A stretch of 64,000 nucleotides of DNA. Source: Raphanus sativus (Eukaryota > Streptophyta > Magnoliopsida > Brassicales > Brassicaceae). Each line of letters starts with the position of its first letter. Position 1 is the stretch's first letter. Shown here in pieces: positions 12,216 through 24,288 of the stretch. The position numbers and the translations under genes were made by a program. The notes beneath the pieces were generated by a model, which had not been told where the DNA came from, did no database searches, and saw only the letters and a program-made list of their open reading frames with translations. Location of the stretch: contig NC_079516.1 in assembly GCF_000801105.2 (NCBI RefSeq), forward strand, positions 8,060,001 to 8,124,000, written 5' to 3'.

Positions 12216-14920
12216 CATTGTATTGAAAGAAAAATCTATGACTTGGATTTTGAGATACTTTGCACTAATTCCAGTTATAAATTGTCGCTATAAACCTCCT
12301 ACATCTCCATATGTTATTTGGGAAGACTTCAAAATAAAAATAAAAACATCTAACGATGAAAAAAAAAACATACAGAAGACATTGACGGCTACGTTGCATC
12401 TATCTATCCCACACAAAAAAATCTAACCCTTGAGACTATTGTTCACAAAAAACAATATGTGAGAAAGAAAAAACAATAGCCAATAGAATTTGTATACACA
12501 AAAACAATAAATGAAGATTGATTGTCTAACCACACTAGTTTAATGATTTCTACTAGATGGGAAATTGCTCTGTTGATCAAGGCTAGTGATCGATTCCCTT
12601 TTAGTGCAAATTATTAGTTCCACATGTAGTCACGTGGATATAGATTCATTGCTTACGATCTATTTAAATATCCGAGAAATGGTCTATCTATGGAGTGCAT
12701 TTCCCATCTGAAATTATGTCTATATTTTTAATAGATGAGTTTAACTCTTTATCCTAAAATGATTGATTGTTTAAAACCACATAAAATATATTCAATTGTA
12801 AGATTGATAGATTTTTTTCCGTTTATAATATAAAGTATGTTCTAAAAATACATTGTAGTTTTTTTTCTAGCTTCACTTGTGGACCAAACCTACCCCATAT
12901 ATATAAAGATGTTACCTAACCTAAGCTCTAAAATCGGGTTTTCTTTTGCATACAAGCCCACCAACAAACATCAATAGCAATATCTTCAAGATCACCAAAG
13001 GTATCACTAAGGGGTCATCAAGATTTCCTTAAAACAAAAGGAAAAACGAAAAAGGAGTCACCTGAAAGAATAAAGGTAAGATGTCTCAAAGTGTCATATG
13101 TAAGAAGCAAATAATTTCATTTGAAAAAGAAAGAAAGTAGAAGCAAATAATTTTGTTTTTTTTTTCCTTTTTGGCTGTTTAAAAGAATGCACTCCGACAC
13201 TTGCAACTCTGTCATTCTGTAAAGTCCTCCTATCATTCTGTAAGAAGGCAGAAGGATTATGTATACTCCATGCATGGACCATAAGATCATGGGGCCAATG
13301 CTTTAATATCCTGTAATGATTATAAACATCCTCATATTATGACACAATCCTATAATGTCGGGGCCAATGCTTAAATATAGTCCTCTTATATCTATTTTCA
13401 TGATTTATCTGATGAAGCCACGTAAGAACTTAGTTTGTGTGTATGTAAAAGTATATAACTGGTGGGTGAATGGTCAATGTTCTAACGATGGTAAAGTGTC
13501 TTGGTCATAAGGTCACATAGTCGGTTTGGTAAAGACAAATCAACTTCGCAGTTTGCACCAGTGTTTTTGTCTCCTTGAAGCTCCCTTCTTCATGTCCAGT
13601 TTATTCTGAACCGGCCCAGTTTTTGGTTCAGAACCAATACCAAATTTCCTGGTTCGATTACTGGGCTTTCGTTGGTTAGCCCAATTGTATTATCATATAG
13701 CTTAGCCGAAGATTAATAAAGAGGTTTTCATTTATTTTTTATTTCGTTTAATAATTTGGTTAGACTCGAGTTAAATATTCCTTAATCTACACAAAATAGT
13801 TGTTACCGATTCCACCGGAAACACGGTTTACATGCTGTTTTCAACTTGGCACATTGCCCCAAAGCCCAAATGTGATTTTATTTGTTTGTAAGATGAAAAT
13901 GAAAGCACACTAAACCTAAACCCGCCCGACCGGACGGGTATTTATTTTTTGTTTTTAATTTTTATATTTATATTAAATGATGTATTTGTAATATTTATAT
14001 ATAAATTCAGATTGAAAATTAATTTATGCAGTTATATTAAAAAGTAAAATTAAAAGCTTGATAAAATGTTCTGATATAAGATTTAAATTTTTTAATTAAA
14101 ATAATATAGAGGTAGATCATAATTTTTTCCAGTTCCAAAATCTTAACATCCCAAATAAAATAAATTTATAAATACATAAAATATATAAACATATTTGGAA
14201 CTATAATTTCTGTTAAAATAATAAATATAAAATAATTTAGTGATGTTGTTGTTTATTTCTAGAACTTGATCCGTGACCATATAAATATTTTCTTTCATTT
14301 AAATTTTTTTTTTTATTAATGGTATAATATACATATATATTTATATGAATTTTCGGTAATATATATATATATATATGGGATTAGTACACGATTGTTATAT
14401 TAGTATACGGGTCAAAAGCATAATGTTATATTAGTACACGATTGCAAATCATGTATAATATTTATAGCATGTAGTTGCAGGATCACACGTAAGTGATGGC
14501 ACAATAATTTTCCTACTATACCATATGCGATTTTTATTATCATTAAATGTGATAAATTTAAAATTAAGAAATGTATTTATTAAACTGAAAAAACAGCATT
14601 AATAAAACTATATATAATTTTGAAATTGATTTAATAGAGAAGGAAAATTAAATTTTATATTAGGACAACACATTAACTCAACTGAAAAAGATAAATATTA
14701 AAATATGTAATTTAATTTATATTATGACACACATTAACTCAACTGAAAAGACAAACATTAAAATATAAAATTTAATTTAATTTTCAGTGGTATAAAAATA
14801 TAAATAACAACAAAAACTTAGGGGTATTTTCTAAGTGTACTTCTAATTTAGTAATAGAGATGGTTGATTAATTCCATCTAATTTAGTAAAATAATGCTTA
14901 CAGTAAATGCCATAACCTTA
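12216..14920. other. Long AT-rich intergenic stretch
   Basis: No gene supported. It contains an (AT)n run near 14357-14376 whose length differs from copy 2, GGTTCAGAAC/CCGGCCCAG sequence near 13605-13690, and two direct repeats of about 65 bp near 14640-14785 (units with ACACATTAACTCAACTGAAAA). Confidence 0.4.
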
Positions 14921-15533
14921 GGTGCTGACTGGTTTTCCTGCTACCACCCGCAAACGTAGCTTTTGCGGTTCATAGCGGTTGTTGGCGTTTCGAAACAATC
15001 ACAGAAAACGCTACAAATCGCTTCAAACCGCTCCGAACCTCTTAAAATCAAAAGCTGGTTCCAGCTAGCGTTTGCGGTTGCGGGCGGTTGCGGAAGGGTA
15101 AATTTTTTTTCTTTAAAAACAGAATAAATAAAAATAATACTAAAAATATCCAATAAAAAATTTCAATTGAAATAATAGAAATTGTAAAATGTATTCATAT
15201 TATATTTCAATTTATATTATAAAAATTCAAAACTAAAATATTTTCTATAAATTTTTAAAATTGAATAATATGATTTTATAAATATAAATTTTATATTTAT
15301 CATATTATTATGATTTTTAATATTTTTATAATTACATAAAATGTAAATATTGTTAAATTGTTATTTAACAGATGTTGTGTTTGGTAGTTTACCAGTCATA
15401 AAAGTCCCGCAAATGCAACAATTTCTAACAGTTGTACCAGTCGTACAAATCTCTAGAAAATGCTTAAAACCGCAACCACCCGCACCCGCAAACTCCCGCA
15501 ACCGCAACCGCTGCGGTTACACCAGTCAGGCCC
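14921..15533. mobile_element. MITE with GGxxCTGACTGG ends and TTA target duplication, copy 1
   Basis: Left end GGTGCTGACTGG, right end (reverse strand) GGGCCTGACTGG, flanked by TTA at 14918-14920 and 15534-15536. Sub-terminal arms are rich in GCGGTTGCGG / CCGCAACCGC motifs around an AT-rich core. A 3-bp TTA site suggests PIF/Harbinger affinity. No transposase. The same insertion is in copy 2 (28246-28858). Confidence 0.65.
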
Positions 15534-16018
15534 TTACAAATCATATGTTTGGAACCAATAATGGTGTTTTAATTGTCGAACATTCACTAATATGAGTTGA
15601 ATCTTAATGCTTCTGTTGCGAGTTAAACCAATGATTGACCTCGATACGTTTTAAAATGACAATTTTTTTTTTGAGAATTAGAAAAATGACAACATTGTTC
15701 GGTTGTTTCACATATTTTGGATATTAGTCTAGTTTTTGATATGTAATTAAAGCATCCACTACAAATAACTATCCAACAGATCTTTCTTTCGTGAAGGCCA
15801 GATAACACATAACTCCCCCTCAATTTTCACATAACCAAAAAATGTTCTTCACACAAAACATTCTCATACAATTTTTTTTAAAAAATTAAATATAAAGAAA
15901 ATACATAGTAAGACAAGAACAATTTAGCGAACACTATTAGCGTTACATTACGTAGAACACAAGAACTACACAGATGGGAGAGTTTCAACTGTTGGATCAC
16001 AAACTATCAAAATAAACC
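15534..16018. other. 3' flank of LRX6
   Basis: AT-rich, presumably including the LRX6 3' UTR. No other feature supported. Confidence 0.4.
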
Positions 16019-17296
16019 TTAGTAATGCACCGGTGTTGGAAAAGTACACGGTGGTGGAGGATACACATATGGTGGCGGAGGAGGCGACGGATACACATAC
16101 GGTGGTGGCGGCGATGGTGGTGGCGGTGAAGGTGGTGGAGGAGGAGGAGGTGGACTAGGTGGAGAGCAGCCGAAAGAAGCACAATTTATAGGATAAGAAG
16201 AAAAAGATTTACATTCTTCGGGAGACCGTTGCATTGGTCTTAAAGGTAAACAGTTTCTACGATCATCAAACTCCTGAAGCCTCAGACAAACGGGTGGCTC
16301 GCCGGAGAAGAAGTTATCCGAGTAAGTGAAGTTCTCAAGATTCGGTAACCGGCAGATGCTCTCCGGAATGTGACCGGAGAATTTGTTATGCTCGATGTTT
16401 AACTGCTCTAAACTCTTCATATCACCCATTGTCTCGGGCAACGAACCCACCAAGTTGTTGAAACTCACGTCGAAAACCGTTAACTGGTTTAGCAAACCGA
16501 CTTCCCGGTTTAAACAACCGCTAATCTGACTATTGGTGAGAATAACCTCGTGCAACGTTTTCCCCATTTTGTAGAAACTGGGAGGTAGACAAGATCCTTG
16601 GAGATCGTTGTTGGCTAAGACAAGAACCGAAACCTGAGAGTTTCCGATGTTTTTCGGTAGCCTAAACCGGAACTTGTTGTTGTTAATGAAGAGAGCGTCA
16701 AGGTTTAGGTCAAAGAGTTGGCTAGGAACATCGCCGTAGAAATCATTAAACCTAATGTCGAGAAACTTCAAAGAAGGTAAAGAGAAGATGACTGAAGGAA
16801 ACTCGCCGGAGAGTTTGTTGTTGCTGACGTCAAGCTCGTGAAGAAGCTTGAGGCAGTTTAGAGATTTAGGGAGTTGACCTTCAAAACGGTTGGAATTGAT
16901 GTGGAATAAGGCGAGATCGGTTAAGAGACCGAGCTCTACCGGGAGATAACCGGCGATGTTGGCCCGGTTTAAGTCAATACCGGCTACGGTTAAGACGTAA
17001 GGGTTGTCTAAAGCCTGTGCACAGAACACACCCGTGTAGTTACAAACATTAGGACCGCACCAATTAGAAGTGAAGCCATTTGGGTCTGAAGTTATAGTGA
17101 ATTTCCAAGCTTGTAGGGCTTTGTAAGCTTTAAAGAGCCTTGGGTTTGCGATCGGAGGAGGCCAGTGAGGACCATGAACGGAGCATGGGTTGATGAGAGG
17201 AGTGTTGTAAGTGAAAGCTTGAGGAAGAAGGACGAGGAAGAAGATGAAACAAGAGGCCAAGAAACGGCATTGGATGAAGAAAGGTTCTTCTCTCAT
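16019..17296 (-). CDS. LRX6: Leucine-rich repeat extensin LRX6, copy 1
   Basis: One uninterrupted exon of 425 codons plus stop. I chose the ATG at 17296 because it gives MREEPFFIQCRFLASCFIFFL, a clear signal peptide; an upstream in-frame ATG at 17458 would bury it. After the signal come an LRR N-cap (NWCGPNVCNYTGVFCA, about 75-95), around ten LRRs (DLNRANIAGYLPVELGLL to NKFSGHIPESICRLPNL), a Cys-rich hinge ending NCASFGC, and a short extensin tail of SPPPPPPPP and PPPYVYPSPPPP units. LRX proteins sit in the cell wall, bind RALF peptides through the LRR and anchor through Tyr-bearing extensin repeats. The tail is short for the family. Synteny after NET1A identifies it as the AT3G22800 orthologue. 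It differs from the second copy by one residue (Lys versus Asn in the third LRR). Confidence 0.92.
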   Translation of the reverse strand: MREEPFFIQCRFLASCFIFFLVLLPQAFTYNTPLINPCSVHGPHWPPPIANPRLFKAYKALQAWKFTITSDPNGFTSNWCGPNVCNYTGVFCAQALDNPYVLTVAGIDLNRANIAGYLPVELGLLTDLALFHINSNRFEGQLPKSLNCLKLLHELDVSNNKLSGEFPSVIFSLPSLKFLDIRFNDFYGDVPSQLFDLNLDALFINNNKFRFRLPKNIGNSQVSVLVLANNDLQGSCLPPSFYKMGKTLHEVILTNSQISGCLNREVGLLNQLTVFDVSFNNLVGSLPETMGDMKSLEQLNIEHNKFSGHIPESICRLPNLENFTYSDNFFSGEPPVCLRLQEFDDRRNCLPLRPMQRSPEECKSFSSYPINCASFGCSPPSPPPPPPPPSPPPPSPPPPYVYPSPPPPPYVYPPPPCTFPTPVHY

Positions 17297-18149
17297 TTTG
17301 AGATGGATTTTGTTTGTGTTTTGGAAATGGAACCAAGTATAAGGTTGTATATGTATAGGAAAGGGTGTAACCACTTCCGCTGAAAATTTATTTATTAATG
17401 ATTTAGGAAGGTAATTGTAGATGATCGATTTGCTAGTGGTTATATCTTGAAGAGTCAATCTTTATGTTCAGTGTGTTATGTTTATTTTTATTTTATAAGG
17501 GTGATTAATTCAAATGTGATGATTTATCAGTTTTTCATAATAAAGTGAAACAATGGTGACAGGGGAGCATTGATTTGACTTTCGTCGGTTTGGTAGATAA
17601 GGTCAGAATAAGCGAGGAATGTTCGTTGATCTCTATTCTTGTATCTACATTTTACGTTGTGTAGGCAATTTGCAATCGGAAAACACACATTTAATGGTAA
17701 AATATACGGTTATATCAGTACTACATTCAAATCCGATAAAATGAAAATAATCGACAAAGAAAATCTATTACTATTTCTGAAGACTTTCTCAAAAAGAAAA
17801 AACTATTGAAATATAAAGAACTAAAGATTTTAAAGATTGTTTTTTTCAAAGAACTAAAGATTTACGGCAAACCTAAAATAAAAGATTGTAACCTTTCTTA
17901 TGATTTAAGCAAAATTCTAATATTCGTATGTTTGGTGTTATTTTTAACTAAGGTTTCCCCTTTTTGGCACTTTAGTAGATATGAATTACAAAGATAGGAC
18001 TGAAAATTTAGGCACACCGATTGCTGGCCTGGCCCCCATGGATCTAACAGCTTTCATTCATGGCTTCTTTTACTATGAGTTCTTTTTTTATATAAAACTA
18101 GTAAAGCTGGTTTTAGAGAAAGAAAATGAAAATTATGTAAGTTGTATTA
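17297..18149. promoter_or_regulatory. LRX6 upstream region, copy 1
   Basis: Non-coding upstream DNA of LRX6, with small differences from copy 2. I could not assign a TATA box with confidence. It ends at the TTA (18147-18149) used as a transposon target. Confidence 0.4.
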
Positions 18150-18848
18150 GACCACCTGCAATGGTGGATTTTGGGAGTCCTTAACACATAAATCTAGACA
18201 AATTAGAATATACTAATATTATTTAGCTTAAGTATTGTAAGGATCAAATCCTAAAAATACTTATCCAAGGATCAATCCTTAGTGACATGGCAAGCTCTTC
18301 TCTTTCTCATCCTTTTTCTATCTCCTTGATCGATTCCAAATCTTCTCTTTTGCAGAATTCCAATCTTTTTTTCAGGAAAGATTGAGAGATTTCAACAAAT
18401 GGAGGCTACAAGCGAAAAACAGAACAACAATTCAAGGTTCAGTTATCTAGCCAGAGAGGAGAAGAGTCTCTGTTTACTGTTGCAGGCAAGGTTCTGAGTA
18501 AAAATGATGACGGTCACTTTGTTTTTTTTCTTTACAGTGCCAAACCGGCGAATGCAATGGAAAAGACACGAAAAGATTCTGTCTTTAAGCTTCTCATGTT
18601 CTCCTGTCGAAGTTTGAACTCTTAACTGTTACGGAGCTCTAGTTTCGGTAAATAACAGAGACCAAAGAACAATGCATATGTAGTGTTCGATGAAATGCTT
18701 GACTGAAATCTTGAACTTGCTAAAAACTCCAAGTTAGAGAACACCATTGCACACACATTTTCTACTTAGAATCCTTAACTATTAGAAAAAAAAAATTAAT
18801 CTTTTAGTCCCAAGGATTCGTTAGACGAGTCGACCGTTGCATATGCTC
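18150..18848. mobile_element. PIF/Harbinger-type non-autonomous element present only in copy 1
   Basis: 699 bp flanked by TTA on both sides (18147-18149, 18849-18851). Copy 2 shows one TTA at 31472-31474 with the flanks joined (GTATTAGAATGCCC), an empty site. Ends are GACCACCTGCAATGG and, on the reverse strand, GAGCATATGCAACGG, imperfect inverted repeats of the GAGCATCTCCAATGG type common in Brassicaceae. The interior has no transposase-like frame. Confidence 0.85.
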
Positions 18849-18851
18849 TTA

Positions 18852-19444
18852 GAATGCCCAAAGCTATAACTCCTGAATAAACCATTAGTGTAGTCTAATA
18901 TTGGGATATGTACTCTCAAGCTACATGTATTATTAGTAGTAGTACGAATGTACGATTGGAGATACACGAAGAAAAAAATTACAAATTGGCTCTTAAATAG
19001 TGAATATACCTACGACGAGTACCTTGTTTCTTCGACACAAGAGGTACACGATCTAGAACATACGCATGTACAACTATCATAGTTTCAGCGCATTTAGTAA
19101 ATAATCAGATGGTTGTTAATTGTTTATTACTACCAGAAACACGGTTAAGTAAACTTGTAGACCATTATTATCTATTTATAATATAAATAAATATGCCTAA
19201 AAAGCATGAACGCATATCTGAACTCAAAACCAAACGTTGAAAAATGTGGATATGGACAAATGCAAAATCTCCAAGATTGATCGTCACTTTAATAATACAA
19301 CTTGTTGGTAGACTATGTCTTTAACTTCGGTATCTTTATCAAAATTCCACAAAATAAAAATTACTTGTGTTGCTATATATATCGTCAATGGTGAAATGTG
19401 TGGTGCATCATTCATGCGTCGATACTTTGCTTCATGCCGGTGAC
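18852..19444. other. Intergenic DNA, copy 1
   Basis: AT-rich, no gene seen. Collinear with 31475-32067. Confidence 0.4.
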
Positions 19445-20183
19445 TAGGTCTGGGCATAAAATCCGGAACCGAAATCCGAACCGAACCCGAACCGAAAAAC
19501 CCGACCCGTTATCCGATCCAAAATGTAAAAATATCCGAACGGGTCTTGTAGGGTGGTATAAAAAATATCCGAACCCGAAGTGTTATTAACCGAACCCGAA
19601 CGGGTAACCCGAAACCCGAAACTAATAGTTAATATAAATATTTTGAAATATATATATAAGTATTTTAGTTATTAAATTTAATATTCGTGTAATATGATAT
19701 ATTAACAATAAATATTTAACAATATTAAAAATATTTTAAGTACACAATTAGTTTATAAATAAGTAATTTATAATCTGTTCATTGGAATAACAAACTGCTC
19801 TCTATAATAAATGTATATTGTTTACAAATAATTTTGTTTTTATACTTGATTTAATATTTTATTGTTATTTTAGTAATTTGTGTGTGATAGATTAACTTTT
19901 TATTAATTTAGTTGTTTTTTTTATGTTTTTCTTTAAGTTTTTTGTTTTTTTTATTTTGGTTATATCCGAACCGAATCGATATAACCCGAACCCGAGTGCT
20001 ATATGGTTACTTTATGGGTTTTATGATGCAATATAATTTTTAACCGAACCCGAAGTGTTATTATCCGAACCTGACCCGTACTAATGAAATTTTACTATGG
20101 GACCTAGAAGCGTAACCCGAAAAACCCAAAAATCCGAAAACCCGACCCGAACACCAACGGGTACCCGAATGCCCAGGCCCTAG
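19445..20183. mobile_element. hAT-type MITE rich in CCGAACC motifs, copy 1
   Basis: Ends TAGGTCTGGGCAT and (reverse strand) CTAGGGCCTGGGCAT, flanked by CGGTGAC at 19438-19444 and 20184-20190. The arms are packed with CCGAACCCGAA/CCCGACCCG motifs in inverted orientation around an AT-rich core. The 7-8-bp target site and TAG-type ends fit hAT. Shared with copy 2 at the same target site. Confidence 0.7.
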
Positions 20184-20699
20184 CGGTGACAATAACTCTA
20201 GTTATAAAAAATGATTTGGGCTACAATGAGTTGATTGAAACGAACTTTACACACCTTGAACCACCACTCCCGAGAGTTTTAACAGCTTGGATAAAATGAA
20301 AGAAGTTGTTTTCGATTTTAGTACTCAAATGGATGGCTTCTATGATTTCAGCTGGTATGAGAGTCTTGTAATCCTGAAAAGTGATTGCTGAGATTCTGAG
20401 ATTGGATGATGATACGGTTCCACTCTGTTTTATTTCCTGAGGGTTCAACGGATTATAGTGTTGGTTTCCATGAAACTGGTGTTTCCGAGATTCTTAAGAA
20501 ACCAAGGCCAGAAAATACAATGAATTTTCAAAAGAAAAGCTAATAGTAAGGGTGTAGTGAAGGAAGTTGGTATGAGAAAGAAGATTGGTGAAGGAATGGT
20601 GACTGATACTAAGAGAAAGACACAAGAAAATGTCGAGCCATCTAAAAGCTCTGTAATGTTTAAGAAGTCATGACGGTCCTGAATAAGAGACCGTCCAAT
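20184..20699. other. Unassigned DNA before LINE endonuclease remnant
   Basis: Collinear in both copies. Lysine-rich codons near 20500-20690 could be decayed LINE ORF1, but I cannot show it. An open frame of 75 codons on the minus strand (20221-20448) is unrecognised. Confidence 0.35.
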
Positions 20700-21339
20700 A
20701 TTTAAGTGACAATATTGAGATGGAATTGCATGGGCTTAGATCTGGTGATTTCAACCTGTGGGAACTAAGACAAGATCATTTTCGAGAAATTTGTTTTGAT
20801 GGAAACTAAGAACAAGTGAAATGTTTGGTGGATGTTGATTGGATATTAAATGTGAATCCTATAGGGTATAACGGATTGCCTAACTTTGATGTGAAAATAA
20901 CTATGTGAATATTGTTTTAAGTTCGTAATAAATAAATATTTCGTTGATTTTAGGTATTCAATATGGTAAGGACAGATTCTTTGTGTCATGTGTTTATCGG
21001 GAACCGGTAAGGAGTGACATACCAAGGTTGTAGGAAAGGTTCTCGTACAGGTGCTCACAGAAAAACCATGGTGTCATGTTTAGAGACTTTAACAGATCAA
21101 GCTTAATGGAGAGAAAATTCACTGAGTAAAGATAGCATAACAAGGATAGCGTTTTGTATGTGATGTTATTTTACATCATTCATAATTTAAGTTAGCTTGA
21201 CTTTAACAGATCCAAGCTTAATGGAGAGAAAATTCACTGAGTAAAAGATAGCAATAAAAAGGATAGCGTTTTGTATGTAATGTTATTTTTGACATCATTC
21301 ATAATTTAAGTTAGGTTTTACACTTGAATGCTATCAAAA
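20700..21339 (+). pseudogene. LINE (non-LTR) endonuclease-domain remnant, copy 1
   Basis: Broken translations follow the plant L1 endonuclease order: ILRWNCMGL (usual SWNCxG start), FREICFDGN/METK-like, LVDVDWILNVNPIGYNG, then FFVSCVYREPVRSDIPRLWERF and HGVMFRDFNRSS in place of the usual GDFNEI. Many shifts and stops make it non-functional. A 112-bp tandem duplication follows its 3' part, and the sequence runs into the N gap. Confidence 0.7.
21088..21312. repeat. Tandem duplication of about 112 bp
   Basis: The unit starting ACTTTAACAGATC-AAGCTTAATGG and ending CATTCATAATTTAAGTTAG occurs twice in a row (from about 21088 and from about 21200). Copy 2 has the same pair at 35096-35322. Confidence 0.8.
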
Positions 21340-21439
21340 NNNNNNNNNNNNNNNNNNNNNNNNNNNNNNNNNNNNNNNNNNNNNNNNNNNNNNNNNNNNN
21401 NNNNNNNNNNNNNNNNNNNNNNNNNNNNNNNNNNNNNNN
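21340..21439. other. Assembly gap of exactly 100 N
   Basis: A run of 100 N is the conventional length for a gap of unknown size. It sits exactly between the two copies of the duplicated segment, so the junction sequence is not known. Confidence 0.99.
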
Positions 21440-21774
21440 ACGGTGGCGTGATCGTACCTCTCTGCTAACGCACGGTAGCTCTGTAGAATTCTTCAACCAG
21501 TTTCATAAGCTCCGGACGTTTCTTGTAGTACATCTCTGCCCTTCTCGCAAAGGAATCTGCGTCTTCTTCGATGAGTTTAATCATCGCTTTGACCTTAGAA
21601 TCCATATCTGCACACATCATTATTATTCAGTTAAAATAAAAACATAGAACAAACAATACAAAGGAACACAACAGCAGCACGTTACCTGCAAGGTTCTGGT
21701 GGATCCATTTAGAGTTTTGGGGATGTGACTATCCCACCACCACGAGTATAAAAGCGCCTCGACTCGGTAGCCAT
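21440..21774 (-). pseudogene. NET1A 5' fragment, broken second copy
   Basis: Repeats NET1A exon 1 (start at 21774), intron 1 and the first 169 bp of exon 2, ending at the N gap. Compared with the intact gene it has three coding indels: AGTATAAAAGCGCC for AGTATAAGCGCC (+2) and GAGTTTTGGGG for GAGTTTTTGGGG (-1) in exon 1, and CGGTAGCTC for CGGTAAGCTC (-1) in exon 2. The NAB domain cannot be read through. All three lie in or beside short homopolymers, so sequencing error is possible. Confidence 0.85.
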
Positions 21775-24288
21775 CACACCGGCTGCGAGAAACACAAAGA
21801 GTGGTCTAGACTTCACCCAAGGGTGGTCAAGTGCGAGGTAAGGACTCCAGGCCAGAATCAACCAGCTCTATGTGTGCTAGTTATCCAACAAACTGAAAGA
21901 TTCTCTCTCTGTGTTAGGCTTTCTTCACCTACAAAACTGAGACAAAGCAAATCTACAAATCAAACTTGTAAAAAAGAGTTAAAGAAGTGGTCTTTCTACT
22001 CAGTTTAGTGGAGCAATGTGTTTAAAAGACTAAACAGAAACAGAACAAACCTCTGGAGTTATGTCAAAACGCTGGTTTCTCTAACTTTGTCTGGTCTTAG
22101 GGAGAGATGAATACTGGATCCCCCTGAAAGGAAAGACAGAGAAAGCAAACTAAAATCACATTCCAACACAAGAGAAGCAGAAGAATCTTTCTACTACTGA
22201 GAGTATTTAATCCAGTAATAACAATTTTAGTAGTTTATAAACACAAAGCACTGAAAGTTAATCCAATTAGAAAAAAAACCTGAGAAATCAATAAAAAGGT
22301 TAAGACTTTGAGAGCAGAAACAGAAAAGAAACAACAACTTGTCTAAGTTACAGCGAAATGAGAGAGGGGCACGAAACGACTCTTTTTTGTGCACGAAACA
22401 AAAAAGAACACAACTCTCTCTCTCACTGTCTGCATTATTATATTTTTTTTCGTTTCAGATTCGGAAGTCTTTTTGTGCAGACAAAAATAAAAGATGGGAA
22501 TGATTTGACGCACACAGTCAGTAGTTTTATCTTTTTTGCTTTTCTTTGACTTTTTTGTTTTTGTTTTGGCAAATGGTGTATATAATGGATTGGAATTTAA
22601 TTTGGAAAATGCAAAACGTTTGAATATGTTAAATTAAATATCAGAGAATTAATTAGGGTCAGAAATTGGCTTCAACGGCCAGATTTCCTTTTTGTTTATT
22701 GGTGTAATCAATGCAATTAAGGGGAAAAATGATACGGTCAGCACTGAGTTTGAATTTATTGGTTTTTAAAATTCTTTCTTAAATCTTAGATTGGGGGATT
22801 GTGTCAAAGTTTGTTTATTACTGTTTTTCAATTTTCAAAGCTTATTTGAATCAACTGAAATCATGTAAAATCTGGATTTAGTCTGTTTGGTAATTAGTGT
22901 AAAATTAGGTGACATTTAAAATTATATTTGAATCATATAAATGACAAATCTGTCCTTCGCACAAACAATATATTTTTTCTTGGTTTCTACAAAAGGTAAT
23001 CCTTTAACCTGTTTACTTCTGCTGATCTTGACCATAGAAAACAAAAAAGAAATAGTAATTGCATGTTCAAGGTGTTATCTTTACATAGACTTGCCTGATG
23101 GTTGATTTGGCTCATACTTAAGAGGTTAATTTGGTTCTGTTGCTGCATATATTAACACAACTTTAAGGAGATTATGGATGTGACTGTGAACACACGAAAA
23201 GGAGATTGTGAGTTGATGACAAAAAATGGAGATTATGGGTTTGGGTAACTTTTTAAAGTGCCTAATTTACCATCTTCTATAACCTGTTTGAGTTGGATGA
23301 TATCCATGAAAATATTATAGTACTAAAAATATCGTTTGCTACTTTCCTGCTTTTAATATTTTGTATATATAAATATATATTTAGAAAGAGTACAATCATT
23401 GAGATCTATCACATCCAATGTCCCATCCTAAGCTGTGAATTTGTGAAGGCTGATAGAATTTTCTTAGGCTGGGGATCAAGTTGGAAGAATCATATACGAT
23501 CACAATTATGAGAGAAGAGTATAAAGTATGAATCAAGGAAACAGTTTGGTGGTAGTATGAAGTTAGTTTGGCTTATTGGAACTGTTAACTAGGATGATTA
23601 GCTACTAAAGTGAAGTGGATAACAACATATAATCAGAGTGAACAAAAGAGGATTCAAGAACCAGATCTGATTTAAAACATGATTCCGTTTTGCTTTTCAG
23701 AAAGGAGGGAGTTAAAATAAGTTAATGCATGTGAATAATATGTTGAATCCATTTTCTTTCAAAATCCATTGGTAGTGAAAAAAAGAGAGTATGATCATTC
23801 AATAAGCTTAGGACCCGTTAGACATGTGTTCTAAAATACTAAATAAAATTAATGCATAATACCGAATAATTAATTAGAAAACTTCAAACCAGCATCTCTT
23901 TATATATTAGCAATTAGCATGTCTACAATGATGTGAAGATGCAAGTTCCATATGTATTTAGTCAAAAAAAAGGTTCCATATGTTTTTGTTTTTATCCATC
24001 TATTAAATATGGCTTTCTATTAATAAGTTAATTGGAATCAAGCCACTTTATAAAAAGAGTCATGTTGATGTATTCTTCTATATCACGGTCTTCTGTTCAC
24101 GTGTGTTAGTACAACTTTTGATATTTTTCTTAATTAATCATATAGTATTCATTTATATTAGTCCACTAGCGAAGCAGTAGCCGATCAAACAAGCAAAGGT
24201 TTATCAATTACTTTAATTGCTAGTTTGCTACTGCAACTTCCATCGCATAATGATACCGGCCCATATCATATTTTGCTGCGTGTAAATT
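21775..24288. other. NET1A-upstream and intergenic DNA, copy 2
   Basis: Duplicate of 8473-10969. Up to about 22970 it differs from copy 1 by frequent one- or two-base indels; beyond that I saw no difference. Confidence 0.6.

Larger units (their letters stand above)
8138..21339. repeat. Segmental duplication, copy 1
   Basis: From within NET1A exon 2 to the edge of the N gap, this 13.2-kb stretch recurs in the same orientation at 21440-35352. It holds the NET1A 5' end, LRX6 and a LINE remnant. The offset between copies drifts from 13302 to 13326 through small indels, then falls to about 12625 after the 699-bp element at 18150 that copy 2 lacks. Both true end points are hidden by the gap. Confidence 0.9.

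Noticed and set aside
15997..16182. His/Leu-rich minus-strand open frame within the LRX6 tail
   Set aside because: Frame-shifted reading of the proline-rich extensin codons of LRX6.
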